The notes beneath the pieces were generated by a model. It was given only the letters and a program-made list of their open reading frames with translations, was not told the DNA's origin and ran no database searches. Positions 54,835 through 64,000 of a DNA stretch of 64,000 bases are shown here, piece after piece. The translations under genes were made by a program, and so were the position numbers. This DNA comes from Lyngbya confervoides BDU141951 (GTDB lineage: Bacteria > Cyanobacteriota > Cyanobacteriia > Thermosynechococcales > Thermosynechococcaceae). The first letter of the stretch is position 1, and every line of letters starts with the position of its first letter. Where the stretch lies: positions 25,638 through 89,637 of the forward strand of contig NZ_JTHE03000013.1 in assembly GCF_000817775.3 (NCBI RefSeq). The letters run 5' to 3'.

Positions 54835-56256
54835 CTATAGAGACTTTAAGAACTGTTCTAAGGCCTGGCGATCGCTGCGGGGCAAGGCCGTGACGAAAGA
54901 TTGACTCGATTGCGCTTCCCCACCATGCCACAACACCGCCTCCATGAGATTGCGGGCTCGCCCATCGTGAAGAAAGAAGCTATGTTTATTGACACTTTCC
55001 ACCAGGCCAATGCCCCAGAGCGGTGGCGTTCTCCATTCACGGCCAGAGGCCTCAAAATCGGGCCGGCGGTCGGCCAATCCTTCCCCCATATCGTGCAGTA
55101 ATAAATCCGTATAGGCATGAATCACCTGCTGATTGAGTTCAGGATGGGGAGATCCATTGCCCGTGGTCTGTGTTGGCAGGTGACAGCGATCGCACTGGGC
55201 CGCGTAGAAAAGTTTCTCTCCCCGCTGCACCCGAGGATGATTGAGATGGCGGCGGGCGGGAACACCCAGAAGGCTGATGTAGGTGGTTAATTTTTCGAGA
55301 AATGGATCTTGAACCTCCGGCTGATCACCATATTGCGTTTCCCGTTGACAGCCCCGTTGCGCAGCGGTGCAGTTGGAATCGGGAAACAGGGAGGTGGTCA
55401 GCCCCATATCGCCATTGAAGGCACCCGCATTCTGCTGTTTGAGATTGGGCTGATTTGCTTTCCAGCCCAAACGCCCCAAGCGCCGCGCCCCTTGCTCTAC
55501 ATCCCACACATAGTTAGGACGACCTGAAATACCATCCCCGTTTGTGTCCTCTGGATCGGCGTGGGAGAGGATCTGATCTGCTGGGATATTTTCGAGTAAC
55601 CCCAACCCAAACACAGCTGGCGCGACCCGCGCTGAGAGTTGAATGTCAGGGCCTAGGGGACCATAGCCTAACTCGGTCATCTCGTAGCTGGGCTGGCGGA
55701 GAGCATAGGAGTCTCCATCTTGGAACTGATGGGTTGCTTCGGTCCAGGTAATTTGGGTTCTCCCTTCCGCCGGAACCCCTAAAATACTTTGCTCCTGAAG
55801 TTGAGTGCCGTAGACAGGATGGGGGAGAGGCCCCCCGTGGAGATCTTTGCCAGGAATGCTGATCCGCACCAGCTTTGAGAGCATCTGATCTTCCCCGGCT
55901 AGGGGAGGACGCCCACGCCCGTCGCGTAGATGACAGCTGGAGCAGGAGTTCCGATTAAACAGAGGACCTAAGCCATCCAGGGTTTTGACGGAGGCGGGTG
56001 CCTGCACCCATTGCGTATTGAAGAGGTGGTCGCCGGCGGTAAAAATCCGTCGGCGTTTCCCATCAAGATTTTTCAGGGGTTGGGCAAAGGCCGTTTGCTT
56101 GATTTCAAAAACCGTTGCCGCTTCTCCCCCCGATAGCGGCGTCCGGTTGGCTAATCTCGTCACATCCTCCCGAGAAAGCCGCCCATATTGAATCATGGCT
56201 ATCCCCAGGACGATGGCAAGGCCCAAAAGTCCCATCAGTAGATATCGACGTTTCAT
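54835..56256 (-). CDS. di-haem c-type oxidoreductase (DHOR/DUF1111-like)
   Basis: A 473-residue exported cytochrome c-like protein. An N-terminal membrane anchor (LLMGLLGLAIVLGIAMI) precedes two haem-binding CxxCH sites, CSSCHLRDGRG at about 108 and CDRCHLPTQT at about 357. A Ca-binding-like DPEDTNGDGISGRPN lies between. Such proteins (also called thiol oxidoreductases) are found next to imelysin-family proteins in iron-uptake loci. The ATG overlaps the upstream imelysin gene by 4 bp (ATGA), so the pair is one translationally coupled operon with a Fur-box-like site upstream. Confidence 0.92.
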   Translation of the reverse strand: MKRRYLLMGLLGLAIVLGIAMIQYGRLSREDVTRLANRTPLSGGEAATVFEIKQTAFAQPLKNLDGKRRRIFTAGDHLFNTQWVQAPASVKTLDGLGPLFNRNSCSSCHLRDGRGRPPLAGEDQMLSKLVRISIPGKDLHGGPLPHPVYGTQLQEQSILGVPAEGRTQITWTEATHQFQDGDSYALRQPSYEMTELGYGPLGPDIQLSARVAPAVFGLGLLENIPADQILSHADPEDTNGDGISGRPNYVWDVEQGARRLGRLGWKANQPNLKQQNAGAFNGDMGLTTSLFPDSNCTAAQRGCQRETQYGDQPEVQDPFLEKLTTYISLLGVPARRHLNHPRVQRGEKLFYAAQCDRCHLPTQTTGNGSPHPELNQQVIHAYTDLLLHDMGEGLADRRPDFEASGREWRTPPLWGIGLVESVNKHSFFLHDGRARNLMEAVLWHGGEAQSSQSFVTALPRSDRQALEQFLKSL

Positions 56257-57452
56257 TCGGCCAGAATATCGACGGTAATCCCCAGGACGGAGGAGAGTTT
56301 CTGAAACTGCTGCGCCTGATTTTCGAGGGCTTGGACAGCGGTTTCCGCCCGTTGGCGGGGAGGACTCTCAGGGGCAGAGGCCAGCATTTGATCAAAGGGC
56401 GCCGGAATTTGGGCGATCGCCTCCTGGGTTTGCGCAAGGGCAGCCGTAATGTCTTGATGCACCTCGGGATTGATCTCCTGGATCAGATCATCAAAGCCCA
56501 ATCCTTGATAGCTGCCATAGTCGCCGCGATAAACATTGGCGATCCCCTGGGCGTTAAAGATAAAGTCTTGGTGAGTGGTATCGCTAAAACAAGAATGCTC
56601 ATCTTCTTGATCGCCACTATCGAGGGAGGTAGCCAGGCGCTCAGATCCCATTTCAAAGGCGCTTAAGGTGGCGAGGGCAGTGAAAATATTACTCAGGGTT
56701 TGCTGGGGATCGGCTTTGATAAAGGTGGCGCGATAGCTGCCTGAATCTGGGCTCCATGCCTGCTCCAAATTGCCAAGATCCGTGACCAGCTGATCGGTCA
56801 CTAGGGTGAGATAGTCTCGGCGGCGATTGTTATTGCCTTGATCAGGCAGAAAATCTGTAAAGCTGCGCTGCCCTGGCCCCTGGGCATTGAGATCTTGCCC
56901 CCACAGGAGAAATTCTATTGCATGCCAGCCCGTGGTCACATCGGCCTCATCATTGATTTGATCGTTTTCCAGGATAGAGTCGAGATCGACAGTGAGTTCA
57001 GGATTGTTAATAAATCCGCTGTCGGGCTTACCTTGGACGTAATCAATAAAGGCCTCATTCATGGGCCAAGCATTGATTCGTGCTTCGGGGCCTTCTTCTC
57101 CCGTTTGCTCATCTACAAAATCAATCGGACCACCGTAAAAGCGAAAGGCTTCGGTTTGGAGATAGCTTTGGCGAGCTTGAGTCCAGGCTTGCCGAGCCTG
57201 ATTCAAGGTGGCCTCACTGGGATTTTCCAGGAGGGTTGTGATGGCGCGTTGCAGGGAGACGGCCTGTTGATGGCTGTCGCGGTAGGTTTGAAAAACCAGT
57301 TCCGCATAGTTTTCAATGTAGGGCTCCGCCTGTGAAGCGCTAATCTTCAGGGTTTTAGGCTGGGAGTTAATAGAATTCACTGGGGCGCGATCGCACGCGA
57401 TTAGACTCAAACCCACCATGGCGATCCCCGTCCACAAAAATGTTTTACTCAC
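56253..57452 (-). CDS. imelysin-family lipoprotein (M75, IrpA-like)
   Basis: A 399-residue periplasmic lipoprotein with lipobox LSLIACDRA near residue 20. The imelysin fold is marked by the GxHxxE motif in GWHAIEFLLWGQDL, a metal-binding site, together with NYAELVFQTYRDS and RFYGGPIDFVDE. Imelysin proteins are iron-regulated and thought to act in iron uptake rather than proteolysis. It starts at GTG; an ATG 11 bp upstream opens a four-codon frame that stops at the GTG. It is the first gene of the operon with the di-haem protein. Confidence 0.93.
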   Translation of the reverse strand: MSKTFLWTGIAMVGLSLIACDRAPVNSINSQPKTLKISASQAEPYIENYAELVFQTYRDSHQQAVSLQRAITTLLENPSEATLNQARQAWTQARQSYLQTEAFRFYGGPIDFVDEQTGEEGPEARINAWPMNEAFIDYVQGKPDSGFINNPELTVDLDSILENDQINDEADVTTGWHAIEFLLWGQDLNAQGPGQRSFTDFLPDQGNNNRRRDYLTLVTDQLVTDLGNLEQAWSPDSGSYRATFIKADPQQTLSNIFTALATLSAFEMGSERLATSLDSGDQEDEHSCFSDTTHQDFIFNAQGIANVYRGDYGSYQGLGFDDLIQEINPEVHQDITAALAQTQEAIAQIPAPFDQMLASAPESPPRQRAETAVQALENQAQQFQKLSSVLGITVDILAE

Positions 57453-57516
57453 CGTTTACTCATGAACGCGCAACACAACAGGAACTTAGTCGAAGCTCAC
57501 TCAACATACACTTTTT

Positions 57517-57536
57517 GAAAACTATTATCAACTATC
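57517..57536 (-). promoter_or_regulatory. Fur-box-like site
   Basis: On the minus strand it reads GATAGTTGATAATAGTTTTC, similar to the consensus GATAATGATAATCATTATC with one extra base between the first two hexamers. It lies 65-84 bp upstream of the imelysin start, and iron control fits the operon content. Confidence 0.55.
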
Positions 57537-57572
57537 AAGTCATAATCAGCAACAACCTGAGCCGGATCCGGT

Positions 57573-60500
57573 CTAGACGATACTCTCTTGTAACCAGATC
57601 TGACGGGCGTCTAGGGCGGCATTGACCCCGTGCAGCAAAGCCAGCGGATCTCCATAGGAACTCAAGAGCAAGCCAACCCCCGGCACAATCTGTTGCGTGA
57701 TGTCCTGGAGATCTCGAATGCCTAAACTCTCCGCGCCCGCAATCAACACTCGATCACCTTGATCAAAATTAAAGTCAATAATGGTGTTCACTGCCGCCGG
57801 AATCGATCCGTTCGCAATCCAAAATTCGTCTCCATCCGGCCCGCCAGAGAGAATGTTCTCTCCCCCAGCCCCCACAAAAAAGCGATCGCGCCCTGATCCC
57901 CCCCAAAAGACATCGCCATGGCCCAGGTAAAAGCTATCCTGTCCCGATCCACCCTTTCCCTGGTTTCCGCCCAAGCTATCCACAGCATCCAAGGCATCGT
58001 TGCCCAAACCGGTGCTGACAAGATCTTCTCGCCCTAAAAATACGTAATCATCGCCGCTACCGGTAAAAATAAGATTTTCCCCCACGGGGGCCTGCTGGAG
58101 TGCAACCAGAATCGCATCTACTTCATCCGGACCCGATCCGGTTCGCACCACATCTCGATAGCCATCAAAGGGACCCTCTAGATCCGCAATGAACAGATCG
58201 GCTTGAGGGGTGCCCATCACCAGCTCATATTGATTGGAGGCTAACCGATCGGAAGCGGTGGATTGGAACCAACCCCTGTCACTGGCGAGGCGATTGGATT
58301 GCTCAATGGCCAGGGCTGCCAAGGATTCCAGAACGTCGGGATCGACAGGGGCGTGACTCCCATGGACGCTTGCATTCAAGCTTGAGGCGGCATTGCTCTG
58401 CGGGAAAGGCACCTCCGCCCCCGCTCGCACAAACACAGGAATGGTATCCAGGGGAGCCTCAACCGTAATCGACCGACGCCCCTGAAAAACCTCTGCCGGA
58501 TTCCAGTAGTTTCGCCATTGACCGCTAGGCAAATAAACCTCTCGACTTCGCTCTCCAATCTTCCAGACTGGAGCAACTAACAAATCGGGACCGAACAGGT
58601 ACTGATCCCATTTGTCTCGGACCTCAGGCACTTGAGGATAGGCGATCGCCATGGGGCGAACCAGGGGAACTCCCTTTTCTGCCTCCTGAGCGGCGCTGAC
58701 GATGTAGGGGAGCAGAGTCTGTCTGAGGGTGGTATAGCGACGATAAATTTCGATCATGGCCTCATCAAAATTCGGCTCCGTCGGCATATCCCAGGGAGCA
58801 TGGGTACCCTGACCACCAATTTCCATTATTCCGGAAAAGGCGCTAAATTCAATCCAGCGGGCAAACACTTCGCGATCTTTAAACTCGTAATATCCCCCGG
58901 TATCAGATCCCCAGATCGGCATTCCCATATAGGCGGCCCGTTGCTGAGCGATGATTGCACTGCGAAGACCCAGATCGGTCCCGTCCCCCAGTCCAAACAG
59001 GGCACTTCCTGCCGTATCTCCACCCCAAAAAACAGAATATTCTTGCGTACCGCTGTACCCCGCCCGTGAAATTAAAACGAAGTCCCCATCGGGGTGAGCG
59101 TCCTCGAGAGCTTCATGGTGGAGTAGGGCTTGCAGATTAGGATAGTCATTGCGAACTTCAGCACCTGTGCGTCCATCGGCCCAGATATCTGACAAGGTAG
59201 ACGGGATGTTTTCCTCTCCGCGATCGAGCTTAATGCCATCAATCCCCCACTCCGTCAAAAACGACGAGATCCGATGTTTCCACCAGTCCCTGGCGGCAGG
59301 ATTCGTAACATCAAGAACAAAATTCGGACTGAGAAACGGAATCTGAACATCTGAGCATAGCGGCAACCCAGGGGCTCCGGGGGCTAAATAACCTCGCCAC
59401 AGGGCCTCAGCGCCATTGGCGCCACACATTAAAGTGCTACTCCAAATTATCGTGCGATACTCACGGGCTTCTAAGGCCTCAAAGATAGCGTCAATGTCAC
59501 CCATCCGGCCTTCATCCCACTGCCATGAGCCAAAACCATAATTCCCCTCTAGAACAGGCCGATCGAAAAGATAGACACCAGGGGGGATTTCAAACTGATC
59601 AAAATTTTCAATATCCTCGGCAAAGGTGGCATTCACAAGTCTTGTTTCTTCCTCTGGATCCATCTCGCCATTGCCATTAATGTCCATGGCTTTTAAAGGC
59701 ACCTCGGTGGAGAGTTCATCTCGCCAGCGCCAGTTCAGAAAAGCCCAATCAGGGGGCACAAAGGGGCGTCCAGTCCGCTGGGTATATTCATCGAGGATTT
59801 GCAGGGGACTGGGGGCTGTAAAAACATGAAACGTAAGACCTGGCTGAGATCCACGCTCAAAGTTAAATCGAAGTTCACCTGGATTTGAGTTTGCGATGTC
59901 AAATTCGCCGAATGTTGTGCCTTCCACATGGAGTCCATAGTCTCTAGAGGATTGGTAGAAAGGCGTGTAAAGAGAAAAAGTGGGATATATTTTCATCTCC
60001 ACAGTTTCTCCACGACGATTCAAGGATCCAACCTCTGCGCCCCAAATCACAGGGCCAATCGGGGCAGGAAAGGGGAACCCCTTCGGCCCGTTTGGAAACC
60101 CAGGAAAGACGTCTTGTACCGGAATATCCGGGATCTGGGGGACAAGGTTGAAGGGTGGTGTTTCCGAGAGTAGGGGGGAATCCTGGAGTCGTTCGGTCAG
60201 GCCGTAAATCGCCTCATTTTCTGGAGAGATGAGGCGATCGCCCACTTCAAGCAGGCTATCGGGGTCTGGTGGCAGAAATTGGATCTCAAGCCCCTGAGAT
60301 GAGGATAAACGCAACCTGACCCTCGCTGTTTTCCCTTCCTCCGTTAAGACCTGTAAATCCACCCCCTCTCCAACGCGTTGATAATCGGTGACCTTGAGAA
60401 CGCTAAAAGTTGAAGGGGTATCCTCTCCTGGGTTTAGACGGGTGTAAAATAGCCCTCCTGCCTGTTCACGAGCTGTAATCTGACCCACGCTGTTACGCAC

Positions 60501-61055
60501 ACTCCAGCGAAAGGGATCGAGATGCAGTTCAACGGTCATGATTCCATTGGAAATTTGCAGCAGGCCTGCACGGTGCTTCACCTGCACATTGCTGATCCCA
60601 GGCAGAGGCAAGGCGTACGTCCCATCGGCAGACAAAGAAATGGACTCTGAATTCCCCGGGAAAAGCCTGTGGGCAGACCGGGTCGCGGTTCGTCTATTCT
60701 TGTCTACCATGCCTGCCAAGGCGGGAAATTGAGTAGTTTTGAGCCTTAAAAAATGACCTGAATTACCGCGGTCAAAAAAATCATTGCGCGTGAAAGGGGC
60801 ATCCAGGTTCCAGGAAGTTGCTTGAATACCATTCAACCTGTTCAAATCCACAGAATCTGAAGGAATGACACTTAAGTTTGCGGGAGTATTGAATAAGGGA
60901 TCGCCAAGCGCGGCAAATAGACTTTGATGATTCGGTCGAAGGCCTGGAGATGCAGGTCGGATCTGAGCAAACTGCTCCCCCATGGCCTCGCCAAGGGCCT
61001 GGAGTCTATCCACCGGATAACGCCCTATCCCGTTCCTCTGAGAGGCATGTTTCAT
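57573..61055 (-). CDS. secreted GH31 alpha-glucosidase with RTX tail
   Basis: A very long (about 1160 residues) GH31 enzyme. A beta-sandwich N-terminal domain (about 90-400) and the catalytic barrel (about 400-770) carry the nucleophile Asp611 in GIDGIKLDRGEE and the acid/base Asp680 in SVFWGGDTAGS. An EF-hand-like DINGNGEMDPEE is inserted in the barrel. From about residue 960 the C-terminus contains RTX-type Ca2+-binding repeats (GSGDDYVFLG, GGSGQDSFYLG, GGSGRDRFFVG, GGPDGDEFWIANG) and ends with the hydrophobic segment of type I-secreted proteins. There is no signal peptide, which fits ABC-type secretion. ATG at 61055 with GGAGG is preferred; 61082 is an alternative. No T1SS genes are adjacent. 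Confidence 0.88.
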   Translation of the reverse strand: MKHASQRNGIGRYPVDRLQALGEAMGEQFAQIRPASPGLRPNHQSLFAALGDPLFNTPANLSVIPSDSVDLNRLNGIQATSWNLDAPFTRNDFFDRGNSGHFLRLKTTQFPALAGMVDKNRRTATRSAHRLFPGNSESISLSADGTYALPLPGISNVQVKHRAGLLQISNGIMTVELHLDPFRWSVRNSVGQITAREQAGGLFYTRLNPGEDTPSTFSVLKVTDYQRVGEGVDLQVLTEEGKTARVRLRLSSSQGLEIQFLPPDPDSLLEVGDRLISPENEAIYGLTERLQDSPLLSETPPFNLVPQIPDIPVQDVFPGFPNGPKGFPFPAPIGPVIWGAEVGSLNRRGETVEMKIYPTFSLYTPFYQSSRDYGLHVEGTTFGEFDIANSNPGELRFNFERGSQPGLTFHVFTAPSPLQILDEYTQRTGRPFVPPDWAFLNWRWRDELSTEVPLKAMDINGNGEMDPEEETRLVNATFAEDIENFDQFEIPPGVYLFDRPVLEGNYGFGSWQWDEGRMGDIDAIFEALEAREYRTIIWSSTLMCGANGAEALWRGYLAPGAPGLPLCSDVQIPFLSPNFVLDVTNPAARDWWKHRISSFLTEWGIDGIKLDRGEENIPSTLSDIWADGRTGAEVRNDYPNLQALLHHEALEDAHPDGDFVLISRAGYSGTQEYSVFWGGDTAGSALFGLGDGTDLGLRSAIIAQQRAAYMGMPIWGSDTGGYYEFKDREVFARWIEFSAFSGIMEIGGQGTHAPWDMPTEPNFDEAMIEIYRRYTTLRQTLLPYIVSAAQEAEKGVPLVRPMAIAYPQVPEVRDKWDQYLFGPDLLVAPVWKIGERSREVYLPSGQWRNYWNPAEVFQGRRSITVEAPLDTIPVFVRAGAEVPFPQSNAASSLNASVHGSHAPVDPDVLESLAALAIEQSNRLASDRGWFQSTASDRLASNQYELVMGTPQADLFIADLEGPFDGYRDVVRTGSGPDEVDAILVALQQAPVGENLIFTGSGDDYVFLGREDLVSTGLGNDALDAVDSLGGNQGKGGSGQDSFYLGHGDVFWGGSGRDRFFVGAGGENILSGGPDGDEFWIANGSIPAAVNTIIDFNFDQGDRVLIAGAESLGIRDLQDITQQIVPGVGLLLSSYGDPLALLHGVNAALDARQIWLQESIV

Positions 61056-61082
61056 CACCGCCCTCCATTCGGATATGTCCAT

Positions 61083-61489
61083 AGAAGCTTGAGGAGATCA
61101 CCAGTCCCGGAGAATTGATCCTAAGGGGAAATTCTGCTCCTGAAGTCTCAAATCGGAGGGGCAAGGAAGATGACACAATCGGCAGGCACCCTTAAAGCAG
61201 CCTTCTAGTCAAAGCAGGAGAGGGTTGAGATGGATTTTCCGGTCCTGTGGCGATGGTTTGAAGAAGAAGACTGTTCAGGCCACAGTTCCAGGCTTCTAGG
61301 CGATCGCGTCCAACGACCTTGAGAGATCTTCCCTGGCCGATCGATTCTGCTTTCATTGTCAGGAGTTATGTTGAGGAAAATGTGAAGATTAAGATTCTTA
61401 ATGTCATCCTTGAGAGTAAATGACGCGGTTATTTAATGCCTTGCTGAATCTTGCTTCCACAATCCTGGGCAGAGAATCGTTTTCACTGG
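61083..61489. other. 407-bp spacer
   Basis: I see no gene or clear signal in this stretch, apart from the near-palindrome ATTAAGATTCTTAAT at about 61388-61402. Confidence 0.4.
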
Positions 61490-61756
61490 TCATCCAAAGC
61501 TCCAATCGTCATTGATCCTGGTGGCCAGCACCGATAAGCGATCAACAATATCCTGCGGGTAGGAATCGCCTCCCATTTTAGACAACCCATATCGGTGAAG
61601 ATTTTTCGTAACAATGCATCTCAGTTGCTCCTCATTCAAGGCTTCAAGTTCTGCAAGACTCACAGAAACAGCCTGCTGCTCACGATGATGCAACTCGTTG
61701 ATGAGGACTCCAAGGAGATCATCGCGGGAAAGAACAAAGTGTACATCTATCTTCAT
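61490..61756 (-). CDS. small hypothetical protein
   Basis: An 88-residue soluble protein (MKIDVHFVLSRDDLLGVLINEL onwards) rich in Leu, Glu and Asp, ending WSFG. It is not recognised. The ATG at 61756 is preceded by GAGGTGAAGG, a good ribosome-binding site, and codon usage looks normal. Nothing nearby suggests a role. Confidence 0.5.
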   Translation of the reverse strand: MKIDVHFVLSRDDLLGVLINELHHREQQAVSVSLAELEALNEEQLRCIVTKNLHRYGLSKMGGDSYPQDIVDRLSVLATRINDDWSFG

Positions 61757-62693
61757 GGCCTTCACCTCACTGTTAGAAAGGGCCAAAGCAGTTCACGATA
61801 TCAAGTCTTCAAAGGGTTATCAACATAAACGTTCATACCCTTTACGCAGCCATTGGATCAGCCATCAGGGTGGATTTCATCCCAGCGACCCCCCTATGCT
61901 CCTTCAAGAACCCGAGCAGGAAGTGGTGGTTGTGGGGCTTTCAGAGGGAGCCGATTGGCTCCTCCATAGTCCATAGTAAACCGAGCGGATGCACGAAAGA
62001 AAGTCCTGCACCGGATATTGCACAGATCACGCAAATTCTCCATCAAGCTAAGCCAGAAAACTTTTTCAGCCCCAAGCAAGCGGTGAGGCTTACAGCACCA
62101 TAGTCCTTCCCGGTCGGAGATCATCGCGGAAGCAAGCCGACAATGCCAGGGTCGAAGATCAACCGTCGGTCATGGCGCTGACGCAGGAAGGGAAAAGATG
62201 CTGATCATTGCCAACAAAGGGTAAAGGGGATTGATCGCGATCCTCGGGGTCAAACAGCCCCAGCTGCAACCCGTCCAACCCGTTCACAGACACCCGTTCA
62301 ACCAGCATCCCCCTGCTTTGGCATAGCGCACTCCCGGCACAGAACCGCTGCCCCCTCAGGCCGCCAGCCTCCGTTTGCGGGTTCCGCTGTTGGGACGAAA
62401 ATATTCAACCTGCCGCCAGGGTCGCAGACCACCCTTTGGGCATCGCCTTACCGATTACCCCTTTGGGCTGGGCGACCCTAGGCGGATCCACACCTGCCGC
62501 AATCAGCAGGCCAAACCTTTGCAATGGCCGTTGCTGGCTGCCCATCGAGCATAGGCCAGTCCTGGGGTATCTCATTTTGTAAACTAAGCCCCCACTGACC
62601 AAAAATCACGGTAGAGTGATACAAGCTAAAACATTAAATAAATATTAAATTCGAAAAATCCTTTAGTGTTTCATGCGTCTTGAGGTCATCGCC
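61757..62693. other. 937-bp region without convincing gene
   Basis: Only short frames with no recognisable motif or ribosome-binding site occur (for example minus 61894-62124 and 62405-62602). The stretch looks like decayed coding sequence, but I cannot assign it to any family. Confidence 0.45.
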
Positions 62694-62909
62694 ATGACAC
62701 CCGACTTAATCCACTCCGTTTGGAAACTTATCCAAATGCCGGGAACGTTAGAGCTATCGCAGTCTTATCCAGAGAAATTAGTCAATCAGGTGGTTGACGC
62801 TTTGAAATATCAGGGTTGTCTCACGCCCGCGAACGAATCCAAGATTAGAGATTATCTTTGGTCTAAGCTGCCACTGATGTGTGATTTGCTCAACGAGGCG
62901 TTTATTTAG
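62694..62909 (+). CDS. small hypothetical protein
   Basis: A 71-residue soluble protein, MTPDLIHSVWKLIQMP to NEAFI, with a helical appearance. The ATG at 62694 has GAGGT upstream at reasonable spacing; an upstream ATG at 62673 would add seven residues. Not recognised, and too short for a strong coding call. Confidence 0.42.
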   Translation: MTPDLIHSVWKLIQMPGTLELSQSYPEKLVNQVVDALKYQGCLTPANESKIRDYLWSKLPLMCDLLNEAFI

Positions 62910-63113
62910 GGATCCGGTGTTGCGACCTGAGGCACCCCGCACCAGCGTAGGTCAGGTCCCAAGAAACCCTTCCCCTTCTCTGGACAAACTTTATCGCCAT
63001 GGAAGCGGACGTGGAGCGCAACCGATCCTGATTGGCTGGAATACAATGCCAGTGAACATGGATTCGCCTTGTTACCGGCAATCTGGCTCATGCCTTAATC
63101 CGGTCTAGGGCAT

Positions 63114-63677
63114 CTACACAGTTTGAAGCTGCTGAGTCCCTGCCGCGATCGCCTGGATCAGTTGTTGATTGAAAGCTGGAATATCATCAGGATTGCGGCT
63201 TGTAATCAGGCCATTGTCAACGACAACCGCTTGATCGACCCAGGTTGCACCCGCATTTTTTAAATCTGTCTGTAGAGAAGGCCAAGAGGTGACCGTTCGG
63301 TCCCTGACCGCATCGGCTTCAATCAGAGACCAAGGGCCGTGGCAAATGGCCGCAACTGGCTTATTCGCCTTAAAAAAGGCTTTAATGAAGGCGATCGCCT
63401 GCTTGTTCACCCGGAGTTGATCGGGATTGACCGTTCCTCCAGGGAGCAGCAACCCGTCGTAAAGGTCCGCCTTTGCTGCTGTTAATTCAACATCTACTGG
63501 GAAAAAATCAGCCTTGTCGTAGTGATTCCACCCTTGCACCTGATCAGATTCTGGAGAGATGATATGCACCTGTGCTCCTGCTTCAAGCAACGCCTCACGA
63601 GGTTTTGTCAACTCTGTCTGTTCAAATCCATTGGCAACCAGGATCGCGATTTTTTTGTCGGCTAAGGTCAAACTCAT
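63114..63677 (-). CDS. DJ-1/PfpI-family protein (YhbO-like)
   Basis: A 187-residue protein with a flavodoxin-like fold. KKIAILVANGFEQTELTKPREAL opens the family. The nucleophilic Cys is in AICHGPWSL, with the preceding LLLPGGTVNPDQL. It belongs to the general stress protein 18/protease I group; many members have deglycase-like or chaperone activity. The ATG at 63677 (MSLTLADKK) matches the family; an upstream GTG at 63704 adds nine residues. Monocistronic. Confidence 0.93.
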   Translation of the reverse strand: MSLTLADKKIAILVANGFEQTELTKPREALLEAGAQVHIISPESDQVQGWNHYDKADFFPVDVELTAAKADLYDGLLLPGGTVNPDQLRVNKQAIAFIKAFFKANKPVAAICHGPWSLIEADAVRDRTVTSWPSLQTDLKNAGATWVDQAVVVDNGLITSRNPDDIPAFNQQLIQAIAAGTQQLQTV

Positions 63678-64000
63678 AGGATAATTTCTTCTGTTTTGTG
63701 TCACTATGCTTGAGGCTATTCAATGGAGCCATCATTGATCGTCCTTCTAAGGATAGGTTTATGGCGGTGAGACACCCTACCTAGAGATGGGGGGCCTGTC
63801 CCTTGGTTTAGACCATCAGCTTTGGACACCGTCAGCTATAGGAGTAGAATCCCTAGTGTTTTAATCATAGATATCTATGCACAGGGAGCGAAGCTCTCAA
63901 GAAACGTCTCTAACAAGTCAATCCGGCTACCAATTTAAGGCGGGACAGTTTTGAGAAAAATGTATTTTTTGGGAGAGTGCTCTAACCAGGGTTGATCCTG
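63678..64000. other. right-edge spacer
   Basis: No gene or clear signal is seen in the last about 320 bp; it must contain the promoter of the DJ-1/PfpI gene. Confidence 0.4.

Noticed and set aside
61894..62602. Two short frames (minus 61894-62124 and 62405-62602)
   Set aside because: No motif, ribosome-binding site or plausible codon usage.

Overview
The window is a piece of a cyanobacterial chromosome, moderately GC-rich. The HIP1 octamer GCGATCGC occurs throughout (for example at 3145, 5835 and 12361). There is a PsbA (D1) paralogue, a cyanoexosortase, an HpsJ-like protein, a DUF3747 peptidase and many multi-domain histidine kinases. I cannot name the genus. I found no rRNA, tRNA, CRISPR array or intact insertion sequence.

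Layout. 1-13.4 kb is mostly housekeeping and accessory genes: the 3' part of an alpha-amylase, a response-regulator/histidine kinase, a DUF4157 (eCIS-core-like) protein, an M23 peptidase next to a P-type cation ATPase, a CsgG-like protein, a pentapeptide-repeat protein and a sugar-type ABC ATPase. 13.5-19.1 kb (minus strand) holds a very large FHA-PAS-GAF-kinase-REC-HPt protein, a glycosyltransferase and an RsbW-like ATPase.

19.3-36.6 kb is an exopolysaccharide island. It has a polyprenyl-phosphate HexNAc-1-P transferase, three glycosyltransferases, UDP-glucose dehydrogenase and UDP-glucuronate decarboxylase (UDP-GlcA and UDP-Xyl supply), and a Wza-like exporter with a Wzc-like co-polymerase. 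Facing these is a minus-strand cassette: a PEP/PFE-CTERM-type protein, an HpsJ-like protein, cyanoexosortase A (Cys200/Arg245/His263 triad visible) and its associated protein. A hexapeptide acetyltransferase and a second protein with a sorting-type tail follow. This coupling of polysaccharide export and exosortase sorting is the most system-like content of the window. The Wzc-like protein has an altered Walker A (GEGRTT), and the second tail-bearing protein has no signal peptide.

36.7-45.1 kb carries small unknown proteins, a Tat-type class V aminotransferase, a PPK2 kinase with a lysine-rich tail, a divergent D1 protein lacking most Mn4CaO5 ligands, and a divergent MFS/AraC pair. 45.5-52.1 kb looks rearranged: a truncated beta-helix adhesin abuts a type IA topoisomerase, followed by a methyltransferase, a GNAT protein, a sugar symporter and a universal stress protein. 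52.1-64 kb contains pckA behind a long AT-rich leader with a perfect 16-bp palindrome, an imelysin/di-haem iron operon with a Fur-box-like site, a giant GH31-RTX glucosidase, small unknown genes and a DJ-1/PfpI protein.

Several intergenic spacers contain short tandem repeats of unrelated sequence with periods of 11, 14, 15 and 16 bp. Start codons were re-chosen where Shine-Dalgarno sequence or family N-termini argued for it; these choices are stated in each entry.
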